DNA from: Acanthococcus lagerstroemiae
Taxonomy: Eukaryota; Arthropoda; Insecta; Hemiptera; Eriococcidae
Assembly (NCBI GenBank): GCA_031841125.1
Contig: CM063109.1
Coordinates: forward strand, 27,499,321-27,563,320
Reading direction: 5' to 3'
DNA: 64,000 bases
In this document: positions 54,594 to 64,000 of the stretch, one piece after another
How positions within the stretch are numbered: position 1 is the first letter of the stretch
Layout: every line of letters starts with the position of its first letter
Position numbers and translations under genes: made by a program
The notes under the pieces: generated by a model
Seen by the model: only the letters and a program-made list of their open reading frames with translations
What the model was told of the DNA's origin: nothing
The model's database searches: none

Positions 54594-55708
54594 CTGAAAC
54601 AAGAATGAAAGTTAATATTAGGTATTCTATCTTCCATGTGGTTACTTCTTATATTCTCTCACATAGCAGCAAAATAGTCGACCACTAAACGAGATGAGCT
54701 GATTCGTGAACTCGCTCAGAAGTGGCTAATAGCAGAATAATTCACCCTGATTCATAATGGTAAAATGAAAGTTGTGCAGAAAACTTACTCGAGCGATGAA
54801 AAAAGGTTCAGCACAGAAATTGAAAAGAAACTCGTCCAAGAAATGGAACAGTAAAGAATCCATATCGTGCCCTTCGGCTTCAATATCCAGGGTATCCTTC
54901 ATTTCAACATACTCAATCGTAGTTATGTAACCGAACATCGCATTGGCGCACTGCTCGAATGCTTCTTTAAGGGTGTCACCCCACGCATGTAATCTGCGGA
55001 AAAACAGAGTCCATGAACTTCTCATACTTGCAGGTTCCTTTAAAAATGGACAAATGGTCAACATAAACTTCGAGTTTCATTCCAATCCGTGGCAATGCAA
55101 CGTGTATGGATAGATAGCTTCAAGACGCAGGGCAAAAATATATGGTTCATTATGCAGGCATTTATTTTTAAGGGACACAACCGTTAACGTCAGTATTCAT
55201 CAATCTTCCTAACCCAGATAATCCACTTCCACTGCAGATGGCTACATAGTCTCACATTCAAGAGGGTCCTAGTGTTTCAAGCCATCCATTAATCTTTTTA
55301 AAAATGTACTATCCAACAAATTGGAAAACGATGTACAGAATTTCCAACATTAGTACGCGTAGTACTTGGAGGAACATGTTGATTATGATTCCTTCAGTAA
55401 ACTGATCTTCTACAAGGTCTTGAGCAACCAAGAAAGTAACACACAGGTGAAAAGGAAAATGAAATTCCGAGGATCGAATGTGACGATTTGACAACGGATT
55501 ACCAACAGAATTAATCAGCGTCAAGAAACGTTTACTTACTGAACGTCGGCAGTGTGATCCAAATCTGAAATGTATACATGGAGAAGTTGAGAAATTATTC
55601 GTGTATGATAGTGCAAAAAACCAAAGAAGAGTCTGATGAAATGATGATCTACTCACATTCATATTTTGTAGGGGGTATAAACCACTTATCTTCCGTAATA
55701 TTCGACAT
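54414..55708 (-). CDS. archease: archease (tRNA-ligase cofactor), 4 exons, complete
   Basis: Exons 55657-55708, 55540-55564, 54789-54993 and 54414-54593 on the minus strand join to 462 nt, 153 residues plus TAA. Phases agree and all introns are GT...AG. The product begins MSNITEDKWFIPPTKYEYLD, continues HTADVQLHAWGDTLKEAFEQ and LLFHFLDEFLFNF, and ends HPQGADIKAITYSNMQ...VFVIVDI. All are hallmark archease blocks. From family knowledge, archease lets RtcB/RTCB-type RNA ligase turn over during tRNA splicing and in XBP1 mRNA splicing; the acidic residues of DHTAD and the C-terminal D bind metal. Human archease is a little longer (about 167 residues), the difference being in the variable N-terminus. 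The start is the first ATG of an exon that runs directly into the conserved YEYLDHTADVQ block. It is divergent from BBS1. Confidence 0.95.
54789..54993 (-). CDS. archease: archease exon 3
   Basis: The acceptor is CCGCAG and the donor is GTAAGT. It encodes LHAWGDTLKEAFEQCANAMF through FCAEPFFIAR, the core of the archease fold. Confidence 0.95.
55540..55564 (-). CDS. archease: archease exon 2 (25-nt micro-exon)
   Basis: Only 25 nt, acceptor TTTCAG-like and donor GTAAGT. It supplies YLDHTADVQ, including the metal-binding aspartates. Skipping it would remove the family's key motif and shift the frame. Confidence 0.92.
55657..55708 (-). CDS. archease: archease exon 1
   Basis: ATG at 55708 (minus), 17 codons plus one base, donor GTGAGT. 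It encodes the variable N-terminus up to KYE and the first base of the tyrosine in YLDHTAD. Confidence 0.9.
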
Positions 55709-56101
55709 TTCTGCGGCAGCTTTTCTATAAATTGTGCGGAATAATATAATTCATGTTTTGAACCTGTACTAGATATGAAAGAGATCCAAAACCGGCATGT
55801 AAATTCTAGCTGCGTGGAAATCTTATAAATTTGTTAAGATGCAAGCTGGGTAATAAGCTGATAAGCTGTATGGTACTGATAACTCTGATAACCGTTGATA
55901 AAGGACAGTAAACAAAGCAGTATAAGCAGAGAACATGAAACAAACAACAAACAAACGACTCAACGAACGACTGAGGAAATAGCGATTCTATTGGATATTT
56001 TCGTAACACTCATCCTGAGGATCACAATTTGTAAACTTAAAACGAACTGTAACATATATGGTTTTAAGGTCGATTGTGGTCAACGAATTCTGATAGAAGA
56101 A

Positions 56102-56115
56102 TTCGAGATGGCAAC
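56102..56115. promoter_or_regulatory. candidate RFX X-box 1
   Basis: TTCGAGATGGCAAC has a perfect right half (ATGGCAAC) of the 14-bp RFX X-box (RYYNYYATRRNRAC) and a degenerate left half. It lies about 240 bp upstream of the candidate BBS1 ATG. BBSome genes are typical RFX targets in ciliated animals. Confidence 0.35.
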
Positions 56116-56198
56116 ACTGCCACGAACTCTTCTCATTAGATCAACACTGACAGCTGACAGGGGACGTTGACGAGAAATGAAAACGGAAACGGGTAATG

Positions 56199-56212
56199 GT
56201 AACCAAGGTATT
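56199..56212. promoter_or_regulatory. candidate RFX X-box 2
   Basis: GTAACCAAGGTATT has the palindromic GTNRCC-NN-RGYAAC layout, with a full left half and a partly matching right half. It lies about 140 bp before the candidate BBS1 ATG, the usual X-box distance in compact promoters. Weak by itself. Confidence 0.3.
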
Positions 56213-56351
56213 ACAAATTATATCGTTAATTAAGAAAATTTTGATCAAATTTCCGTATTCTTGGTGCTGTTGAATAACATTAGTCATTGCTAATAATCCC
56301 TCAATTCTTCGTGGTTCTTTCCCAGTCACTGCGTATCAACATCCTGAATCT

Positions 56352-56417
56352 ATGAATCATCTGAGAGCTTCGCAGCAAAGTAAGAATCCAAACTCGGTGT
56401 TCTGCTCCAAAATTAAG
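56352..56417 (+). CDS. BBS1: BBS1 exon 1 (tentative)
   Basis: ATG at 56352 opens 22 codons ([15 protein letters not shown]...) ending in AAG before a GTATTA donor. It joins in frame to exon 2 only if the acceptor at 56471 (TTGTAG) is used. The N-terminus of BBS1 is variable, so homology cannot confirm it. Confidence 0.5.
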
Positions 56418-59400
56418 GTATTAACTGCTTATTCTTCGTATTTACATACTTGTTCTCGATTCCAGTTGTAGCTGAATCGATGTAATATGCAATATAACCA
56501 TCCGTGGATCGATGCTTACTGGGAACCGAATCAAGGTATCTCTACGTTTAAGAATTGTTTGGCGTTGGTCGATTTAGAAGCTAATACTGAATTCAAGCTT
56601 GTGTGCGTCAACTTCACGGAATCTCAGGCGTATTTGAAGGTGAGATATTACTCTATATCATTACTTGCATGTATACCTATCTCCAGTTCTGTTAATCATT
56701 ACATTATTCGATGATAAATCTTACGTATAACACATTATGTGATGAACCACAAAATATTCCTATTTTCGTCGAGATTTGTCTTTTATTTTTTTATCTGAAA
56801 CTACTTAGTACTTGGTTAGTGTAGTGAAGTGTTCCAGAGGGTCAAGCATGTCGAGGAATTAGTTTAGATTTCGTATTACTCAGGCTAAGAAAACAGAATA
56901 ATTAGTTGTGCATTACTCATTCACTCGTAAGCTATAAGCGATCATTTGCCGTATTTTACTTCTGTTTAATGAAATGTCGCTATTTTATATCTTGTTGAAA
57001 ACGGTCTCAACTTATCTGCGACGATTTCATTCGAGTCCATACCACTGATGTACTATCACAAAGCGCCCAACAGTCTCATACTAAAATTAAGCCCAACAAT
57101 GGATTGCGAATCATCCGGATCTTCCTTCCTACTCAGTGTTTATTTGTTATTCGCAGAATTTTTAGTCGAAAATGGTGGATGTAAAACCGGTCATCAGGCG
57201 AAATCGACCGGGAACGAAATCTAAGGATTTCTACAACTGGCCGGACGAAGTGTTCGAAGAGATGGATAGCACTCTGGCGGTACAGCAATATATTCAGCAG
57301 CTGATCAGACGAAATCCAGCCGACATAGATGCGATTTTGACGCCGCCCGAGTCGCAAGACGAAGGTGTGTGGAAGTACGAGCACTTGCGACAGTTCTGTC
57401 TAGAGTTACATGGTCTGGCCGTACGCCTGCAGGACGAGTGCAGTCCAGAGACTTGCGTTCAAATGACCGCCTCGGAACAGTGGATATTTTTGTGCGCCGC
57501 CCATAAAGCGCCGAAAGAGTGTCCGGCCATCGATTATACTCGTCATACGCTGGACGGTGCCGCGTGTCTACTCAATAGCAATAAATATTTCCCTAGTCGT
57601 GTTAGCATCAAGGAATCATCGGTCACCAAGTTGGGCTCGGTGTGCAGGCGAGTTTATCGTATTTTCTCGCACGCGTATTACCATCACCGGACGATTTTCG
57701 ACGAATTCGAGAACACGACGTACTTGTGCAGACGGTTCACGACGTTTGTCATGAAGTATAAATTGATGCCAAAGGAAAACGCTATCGTTCCTATTTTAGG
57801 AGAAGGTGAAGACATCGCGATGCCTACGGAATCGGAAGCGTAAACGAACAAAATCTTTCCAACCGATCGGTGGTATGAGCGCCCGAGTTCCGCATAAAAC
57901 CCGTCTCGGCATTCATTTTTCGAGTCTTTTTTGAAGACTGCTTAGTCTGCATTTAATCATGTTATGTAACGTGTATATTTGATTTTTGTATTTTATAATG
58001 TACATTTATCTTCGAGCGGCAGTGTACTGATATGTGAGTTTCAAATCAGTGATACTGTTTACCGAGGCAGTATTAGCTGTACAGTAAGGCGTACTCAATG
58101 GACATTGGAGATGATCGATAGTCCTGAGATCGAAGTCACAACGAATTGAAGCAGTATCAAACGAATGTGTGTCTTTGTAGTCGTAAGGAGTTCTTATTTC
58201 TTGTGTTTAGTCCGCGTTAGATTAGGCGTACGTATTTCCGATGTAATTTGACTCGCGTAGCTAGGGTTTTTTCTCTTGAGAATATAGGTAGATCCTGGAG
58301 TGACTCCAGAATCCGTCTCCAACTTTGTATGTTCCGAATTACAGTTACAAGTTGATATTGAAGATCACATTCTTAAGTTTCCAACGTTGAGAAATCTAAC
58401 GGCCAGTAACCATTCACTATTAGTTGTATGGATTCATCAACATTAGCTTCTGTTCAAAATTTTGTAACATAATCAGTAAAATGAATAAATCGTTAACACA
58501 GTACTAACTTAGGAGTGACTTTAATTCGGAATGTTTTACCTTTCGGATAATATGGACATGAGAGATTCTTACTGCGAACAACGCCTACATTAGTAGTCTA
58601 TTGATTTCAAATGTATTTTAAAATATTCTCGTTTTTACCCTGTGTACCTAAACTCATATGTTAGATATTAGTCATTAACTGCCCCCTTCACATCCGCCTG
58701 GATCACAAATTTGCTCGTCTTCGAGGTGGAGTTTCGCTTCATTGTTATTTAGTGCCATCTACGTATGAGCAATAGGCGATTCAATATAACCTAAAAATAT
58801 AGTATTTTTTGATCTGCAAATTTGTTTACCATATTGTCTACTCATTGTGAAAACTGATTTATAAACGATCTGTTTGTTTCCTCGAAGCTTCTTGTCCGAA
58901 TAAATCGTACCGCACAGTTGACCCGTTTTTCTTTTTTGTTAGTGATGAAATTGAATTCGTTCGCAGGATGGAATAATGATGAAACATGTTTCTCTTTTAG
59001 ATATTTAAAGGATCGTCCTTGTATGCTGAGACTGTGTTACCGGAGATACCGAGTGCCGTCACCACGCTTTATACAGATTCGAGTGAGCCTAGAATTCCAG
59101 GTATGAGTTATCTGTATTGGTTAATGTTTCTAGCACAGCATTTCGGCTAAGTAGTAGTTGCGAGAAGTTCTATTCAGTCGGCAATTTTTTTTGGTAGCAA
59201 GCATGCATGGGCGGATTCGAAACTAGAAACTCAGAAAATGCTACTGCATTGGTTTAACTTTTTATTTTTGTTAGCCCTCTACTGTATCGCCTCTCCTCCT
59301 CTCTGTCCATAAAGCCGACCCACCGGGAAATATTCCACTAATTCATGTGGCCAATCCGCCCCTGTAAGTTAGAAATAAATCTTCATTGAAGATACACCCA

Positions 59401-62400
59401 ATTTATTAAATCGTAGCCAGTAGTAGCTTCTTATCGTGAAAGGAGGATTTAAGCACTAGAACTGAAAAATGGTAGTGACATTGTGTGGAGCTCAAAAATC
59501 TTGAGCTTGAAGTGCATAATCTCATTGATCAGTATCACCAGTATTACGCACCTGTCAGAAACTGAAAGATTTGTAAAAATGAAAGAATTCTGGCGAATAA
59601 TTCACAGTTTATTTATTTAATTTTAGTTCACTCAGGATTGTAGCTTTGTTTACCGTTTTTATTAAATTTTCACTGTAAAATTCAAGATTCAACACCGAGT
59701 GGTTTTAATTTTATAATTGGAAAATTGAAACTAAGTGATTTTTAATTATAATGTGGCAACACTGCTTTATGTAACTGAAGATACCACTTAGCATTTTTGA
59801 TGTTTCAAAATGGCGTCCAGGCTTTGTTGATTGCCATTTTCACTCGCTAATTCCCATAATTAAAGCATTGTCCAGTAAATTGGTAATTGTTGGCAAGTAA
59901 GTACTTGATGTTGTATTATTTCATCAATCGCCTCAAACTCTTTGGAGATGAAGATGTAGGTACTTAATTACTGGTATTCTTCTATAACAGCTGTTGCAGT
60001 AGCATGCGGTTCTCAGGTGTTAGTCTACCGCAATGTCCGGCCATATTTCAAATTCACGTTACCGTTGATGGAAAACGAGGATGCCGAATACACAAACGTG
60101 GAAACGGATATATGGAGACAGAAATTCGACGCCCATCAGCTGGTACAGCTGTTACAAGAATTAAGCTTGGAGTATGGCTTCTCGAACTTGAGCACGCCTT
60201 CTCAAAAATTACTCGCTATGAATTCGGAGGAACGCGAGAATTTCTTGAAAATGCCCGGGCATGTGCAGATTAAAAAACAGGTTCATTTTTGATTACTTTC
60301 TAATAGTTCTAAAGAATCTAATTCACTCGATCGCCAAGATTGAAGGAAATTTGAAGATTGTCCTATTTTATGAACGAATAGATAAAACGGGAGGTAGTGA
60401 TGCCCATAAGACACTACCAATAACACTGCTATGTTCCTGGGAAATGAACTCAGGTTATTATATTAACTATCAGGACGGTATTCTCATATTGATAAATTCT
60501 TTGAGTGAAGATTATTATATATGATTTTGGTGCTACTAAATGATTTTCCCGACCAAGATCACACGCCTTAATAGATAATGAATTTCAGTGTCTTCAAGAT
60601 GTTACTATCAACCTAATCCTTCAGCCAGTAATGAATGTGCATGGTATTTGTCAAAATCATGATTGAGGTTTACAACCTTGATAGTGCTCAGAGACCTCAG
60701 ATCTGCTAATTTTAAGCCGGATAGAGAACTTAATAGTGATACGCGGCGTAATTATTTCTCAACTAATCTTCATTGCTAGCTAAAAAGGATATGCCAGTGT
60801 TGAAAGTTTCAATTGACTTTATTCCTAATAGTTATTATTAGTGTTGTCTATAATTAAACTGTATAGTCATGCAAAGAATATTATTTTCAAGGTTACTATC
60901 ACAAACATGATCAAAATTCCAAAGATGATGGAAGGTGAAAAAGTAGTTGAATGTCTGATCGTCACCACGGAATCATCACATTTGTTTGTTCTGGATCCTG
61001 AATCATTCACAGTGATTGAACAACGCAAGGTTAGATTATATCAATTGCCATAAATATAACGTGAGTTGATGGGTTTAGAAATATGAGTTAAGCTTACATA
61101 CAATTCTATAAAGACTAGTTGAAAAAGGTGTATTGAAGAGATTCTAATAAGGAAGGGGGCGCAGACCAATAGTTGATTTCAAATTACGCTCGTGATGACA
61201 TGTATTTTGAGATAGCTGAGTTCAGCTGTACAGATCATGCATCTAAGGAAGATTGTAGGTTTTATCCTATTATACGTTTGTCTTTTTTTTCCTTGTACGT
61301 TTGGTAGTCAAACCGACGCCCATGGTTTGTTTCCTTCCAACTTTTTCTGGTACCAAACCCAGTTCCCAACAACTGAGGACCTGACTTCCAAAACGCGCTT
61401 AGTCCTAAACACAGAAGTGGAGATTAAGAAAAATGCAACTAAAGTCCTATCTACTATCATAGTTGTATCAGTGCTTTGAACACATATAACTCGCCTCATA
61501 AATCATAATAGAGATAGAAATTCGCGGTGAACGCTGGAATGTGCATTTTCTTCTTCTCCACCAGATAGCGCTAAAATCTCAATTTTGGTAATTTTGGACT
61601 AAGCGCGTTTTGGAAATCAGGTTCTCAATTGTACTATGTAAATCATTCGTTATTCTAGAACCCTCATTTTATTACATCTGCTTAATGCTAAATCCGGCCC
61701 TAATGGTGAAAACCATGAGAATCCACAACTTCTCCTTAAAACTGAATTTTTATACCTAATATTTGAAGTATCTATGTTTTGTTACATGTTTGTAGGATGT
61801 ACCCAGGCCAGTTCTTTTCATTTTTTCTTTAATAGATACTTGCTGATTTAAAAATTGTCTTCAAAACTTCTTCATTTTGTCGATCTTGACAGTTTTCCAA
61901 TCCACAAAGGTATCTGTTCGAAGTTGGAAATTTGTACATTTCTGCTCCTTTTGTGATAATTTGCAACTACACATGCAGGGATAGAAAAGGGGAAAATGGG
62001 GGAGACGGAGGAAGGAGAAAACAAACATGAAATTGTAAATTTTATCAGTAGATGCCCCTCATTCTTAAAATTCAGTTGCCTTTAAAGTCTCAAAAGCTGC
62101 GAATAGTCTTGAATTTAGTATCGAGGTTGCAGTTGCTTTATATCAATCGAATTTACACCAACCTGAAGTTAAAAAGTTTAATTCAACTGTGCTTTAATTC
62201 TGGAAACGCGTTCTCAAAGACCCGGGGACCGGGGAAGGGCACATTCTCAAAACGTTTGCTTATTCGACATTTTCGGGGAAATCAGTCATTCGGATAAGAT
62301 TGCGCAAGTGGACTTTTTTTTTGTTCAGTACTTTTGGGCCGGCTATCATTCAGCGCATTCAGCTATTGCATCCCTTGGTTACAAAAAGTTATTGCGGGGT

Positions 62401-64000
62401 TCCTGCCGCCCATTTCTTCGATGATGAAGTTTTTTCGGCATACCCTGATCTCTCTGTATCAATTCTTCTTTCTAATACTTACTAAACTGACAGCGTTTTT
62501 TGCCGTGCAAGTTCTCTCCCTATTGGGATACTCTTATGAGTGCATACATAATTCAGTGTTTTAAACCATCGTAACCGAGAAGCTTTAGAATCTTCTAATT
62601 ATATGTATTATACAGATTCCTGGCGTCACCACCCATCTTGCAGTCCAAGGAGTGTATGCGGTCGATTATTTCCTAATATTCAGCGTCAGGTATGGATCCG
62701 TGTACAAGCTGAAACGAGACGTGTCCGAAGCACAATGTTTGACCAATTTGGCTAGTTTGCCTGTAGACTTGGCTCTTGATTTCAACAGATTTGTGACTGT
62801 CAATATGGATTCCACATTTCAGAGTTACACGTTAAAAGTAAGTCGATTATTCTACTGTTTTTAATTTAAATGACAATACCATTAAATATACTGGTCTTAA
62901 TAAGGACTATTTAATAAAATTTCTTAGGGAGCTAAAGAATGGTCCATCTTACTAGACGGTGCGCCAACGGCGATATCTGTAATACCAGCTCATATTTCGG
63001 AGTCGACGTTTGTCATTGCTTGCAATTCGATGAAGAAAGGGCTCTTGGAGGGTGTTGTGTATATGTACAAGGGTACAGAAGTACTTCATATTTTGCATGT
63101 GCAGGAACCTATTCAAGCGTTCATTTACGGACCTTATGGATTTGGAGAACAAGGATTTATTTTCAATACGACTGGTATGAATTACGAGCGTACCTATCGT
63201 TATTGTGTTGAATAAGGATTCATGATGTCTTTCACTTGGATACATAGTGATCTTCTACTCAGTTCAGTTTTCATTAATTGGCCATAATATAGATCACTAT
63301 TTAGAAGCTATACAGACTATAGAGCAATACGAAAATATTTTCAGTGGCCTTTGAATTTTTGAATTATTTTCTAGCCAGCAACTTTTCCTTTCTCATCGAC
63401 TCTGTTAGACATTGAACAGCGGATTATACAGTAAAATCGACATAATATGTAAATAACTGCAACTAGGACCTAAATAAATTTTCGAGAAAGATATAAAGTT
63501 TTGCCTGTAATATGGCTCGGCGTAACATAGTTTCTATAGGGCTGGTAGGCTGCTTACGTTGCACAACTTTGAAAACCTCTTTCTCGAAATTATACTTTTT
63601 GATCTCAGTCTCTTCTTCATGCTCGAACTCTCTATCATGCTATCATGCACCTATTGGAATACTGTCACCTTTAGATGGAACAGTTTTGTCTAGGTGGTCG
63701 TCAGAAGTAACCTATACAGCAGAGTACACATTGAGAGGCTAAGTAGGAGGTCAAGTTACAGGGGATTTCATTTTTAAATTAAGGAAATACAGGCTTTTTA
63801 TCCTGAGAACTACGTGAATAAGTAATTCATGCCAAGTAACTTGTAAAAATCGTAGGTAATTTTATGTAGTTTCCTCCCATTTTGTGCACCTGCATGTTTT
63901 CTTGGATTTCTGGGCACGAAGTAATCTAACATCTAAATTTACAGGTGGCGGTCTGTCTATCAAACTCCTGAAGAGGACAGCTAATTTTGGAACCGGAGAC
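56352..64000 (+). CDS. BBS1: BBS1, BBSome subunit, 5' eight exons (runs off the window)
   Basis: Exons 56352-56417, 56472-56639, 59001-59100, 59991-60280, 60892-61029, 62616-62837, 62928-63174 and 63945-64000 join in frame to about 429 residues; the 3' end is beyond the window. Matches to BBS1 run in order: [10 protein letters not shown]...[62 protein letters not shown] and [15 protein letters not shown]. From family knowledge, BBS1 has an N-terminal beta-propeller and contacts ARL6/BBS3 to bring the BBSome to ciliary membranes. Most of the propeller is here; the C-terminal part is missing. Human BBS1 is about 593 residues. In an insect it should act in ciliated sensory neurons or sperm. Exon 1 is the least certain: translation could instead begin at ATG 56487 in exon 2. 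An intact MOB4 gene lies inside intron 2. Confidence 0.93.
56472..56639 (+). CDS. BBS1: BBS1 exon 2
   Basis: It contains [20 protein letters not shown] and [16 protein letters not shown], matching the WLDAHYDP...CLALADLHGDGEYKLV start of BBS1. The donor is GTGAGA at 56640. If exon 1 is wrong, coding starts at ATG 56487. Confidence 0.9.
57131..57137 (+). promoter_or_regulatory. possible MOB4 initiator
   Basis: An arthropod-type Inr (ACTCAGT) lies about 40 bp upstream of the MOB4 ATG. It would give a very short 5' UTR. The alternative is a spliced 5' UTR using the acceptor ending at about 57157. Confidence 0.25.
57172..57843 (+). CDS. Mob4: MOB4/phocein, intronless and intact, nested in BBS1 intron 2
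   Basis: A single uninterrupted ORF of 223 residues covers the whole MOB4 protein (human phocein 225). It includes [73 protein letters not shown] and [20 protein letters not shown], with acidic tail MPTESEA. The Mob zinc site is intact: Cys90, Cys95, His167 and His172. From family knowledge, MOB4 is a STRIPAK subunit linked to striatin/PP2A and Hippo signalling. The start is the first ATG of the frame (AAAATGG context), level with the family's start. The absence of introns suggests a retroposed copy; no disabling change is visible. An acceptor-like TTATTCGCAG lies just upstream, so a 5' UTR intron is possible. The same strand as BBS1. Confidence 0.96.
   Translation: MVDVKPVIRRNRPGTKSKDFYNWPDEVFEEMDSTLAVQQYIQQLIRRNPADIDAILTPPESQDEGVWKYEHLRQFCLELHGLAVRLQDECSPETCVQMTASEQWIFLCAAHKAPKECPAIDYTRHTLDGAACLLNSNKYFPSRVSIKESSVTKLGSVCRRVYRIFSHAYYHHRTIFDEFENTTYLCRRFTTFVMKYKLMPKENAIVPILGEGEDIAMPTESEA
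58484..58489 (+). terminator. possible MOB4 poly(A) signal
   Basis: AATAAA about 640 nt after the MOB4 stop, inside BBS1 intron 2. MOB4 would need a signal like this to end before BBS1 exon 3. Confidence 0.4.
59001..59100 (+). CDS. BBS1: BBS1 exon 3
   Basis: The acceptor is TCTTTTAG and the donor is GTATGA. It encodes [20 protein letters not shown] then [13 protein letters not shown] plus one base. It corresponds to the LKVLKGP...LPALPAA segment of BBS1. The preceding intron is 2361 nt and holds MOB4. Confidence 0.9.
59101..59990 (+). other. BBS1 intron 3
   Basis: 890 nt, no coding content. It includes a probable short hAT-like element at 59206-59364. Confidence 0.8.
59206..59364. mobile_element. 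possible hAT-like MITE in BBS1 intron 3
   Basis: Starts CATGGGCGGATTCG and ends CCAATCCGCCCCTG, an imperfect inverted pair. No matching 8-bp flanks, so probably old. Confidence 0.45.
59991..60280 (+). CDS. BBS1: BBS1 exon 4
   Basis: The acceptor is TATAACAG. It encodes [20 protein letters not shown] through HVQIKKQ. The donor is GTTCAT, GT but otherwise off-consensus; no better GT lies close by. It carries the strongly conserved [11 protein letters not shown] motif. Confidence 0.9.
60281..60891 (+). other. BBS1 intron 4
   Basis: 611 nt, AT-rich, with the unusual donor GTTCAT. Nothing else seen. Confidence 0.8.
60892..61029 (+). CDS. BBS1: BBS1 exon 5
   Basis: The acceptor is TTTTCAAG and the donor is GTTAGA (again weak). 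It encodes [20 protein letters not shown] and [20 protein letters not shown], matching the [22 protein letters not shown] region of BBS1. Confidence 0.9.
61030..62615 (+). other. BBS1 intron 5
   Basis: 1586 nt with donor GTTAGA. It holds an inverted repeat (61370-61630). No coding content. Confidence 0.8.
61370..61630. repeat. inverted repeat in BBS1 intron 5
   Basis: ACCTGACTTCCAAAACGCGC near 61378 faces GCGCGTTTTGGAAATCAGGT near 61605; arms of about 55-60 bp, loop of about 150 bp. Confidence 0.6.
62616..62837 (+). CDS. BBS1: BBS1 exon 6
   Basis: The acceptor is TTATACAG and the donor is GTAAGT. It encodes [35 protein letters not shown] and [16 protein letters not shown], repeated propeller blades of BBS1. 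Confidence 0.92.
62928..63174 (+). CDS. BBS1: BBS1 exon 7
   Basis: The acceptor is TTTCTTAG and the donor is GTATGA. It encodes [40 protein letters not shown] and [15 protein letters not shown] plus one base, matching the GKKLWTVQMPAAI...FGRYGREDNTLIMTT segment. Confidence 0.92.
63175..63944 (+). other. BBS1 intron 7
   Basis: 770 nt between GTATGA and ATTTACAG. Nothing further seen. Confidence 0.8.
63945..64000 (+). CDS. BBS1: BBS1 exon 8, cut by window edge
   Basis: The acceptor is ATTTACAG. It encodes (G)[18 protein letters not shown] up to the last base, the GGGLIIKILKRTAVF motif of BBS1. The rest of the gene lies to the right. Confidence 0.9.

Larger units (their letters stand above)
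55709..56351. promoter_or_regulatory. shared divergent promoter region of archease and BBS1
   Basis: About 640 bases separate the two ATGs of head-to-head genes, so both core promoters should lie here unless the 5' UTRs are spliced. It contains a run of GATAA motifs (about 55858-55905) and two RFX X-box-like sites nearer BBS1. No clear TATA box was seen. Confidence 0.5.
56640..59000 (+). other. BBS1 intron 2, host of MOB4
   Basis: GTGAGA donor and TCTTTTAG acceptor bound a 2361-nt intron. Apart from MOB4 (57172-57843) and its presumed UTRs no other feature is visible. Confidence 0.85.

Noticed and set aside
57133..57384. Minus-strand frame over MOB4
   Set aside because: A shadow of the MOB4 coding frame.

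Overview
The window is animal nuclear DNA, most probably from an insect. Genes are split by GT...AG introns, non-coding sequence is AT-rich, and the recognisable proteins are conserved animal families: OXR1/mustard, archease, BBS1 and MOB4. Short non-autonomous DNA transposons are abundant. I cannot name the order from sequence alone. No bacterial operons, CRISPR arrays, rRNA genes or plausible functional tRNA genes were seen.

Layout. (1) Bases 1-16386 hold no certain exon. They contain a CG-rich promoter-like stretch (about 1140-1960) with a candidate alternative first exon, a tandem/palindrome repeat cluster at 1-740, and several mobile-element relics. (2) Bases 16387-47946 hold the last four coding exons, plus strand, of an OXR1/mustard homologue. 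Together they encode the complete C-terminal TLDc domain, spread over 31.6 kb by introns of about 13.0, 4.1 and 13.8 kb. These introns carry many short hAT-like elements, several with exact 8-bp target-site duplications, plus tandem duplications and palindromes. (3) Bases 47947 to about 49450 are a probable 3' UTR, followed by about 4.6 kb without a visible gene. (4) Bases 54414-64000 are gene-dense. A complete four-exon archease gene lies on the minus strand. It is head-to-head with BBS1 on the plus strand, which runs off the right edge. A complete intronless MOB4 gene sits inside BBS1 intron 2 in the same orientation.

The genes do not form one pathway. OXR1/mustard acts in oxidative-stress resistance and V-ATPase biology, archease assists the tRNA-splicing ligase, BBS1 is a BBSome subunit for ciliary traffic, and MOB4 is a STRIPAK subunit. 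The most notable points are the intronless MOB4 nested in BBS1, the tandem splice acceptor and candidate RFX X-boxes at the BBS1 5' end, the possible distal first exon for a short TLDc isoform, and the crowd of datable hAT-type insertions. I found no convincing new multi-gene system.
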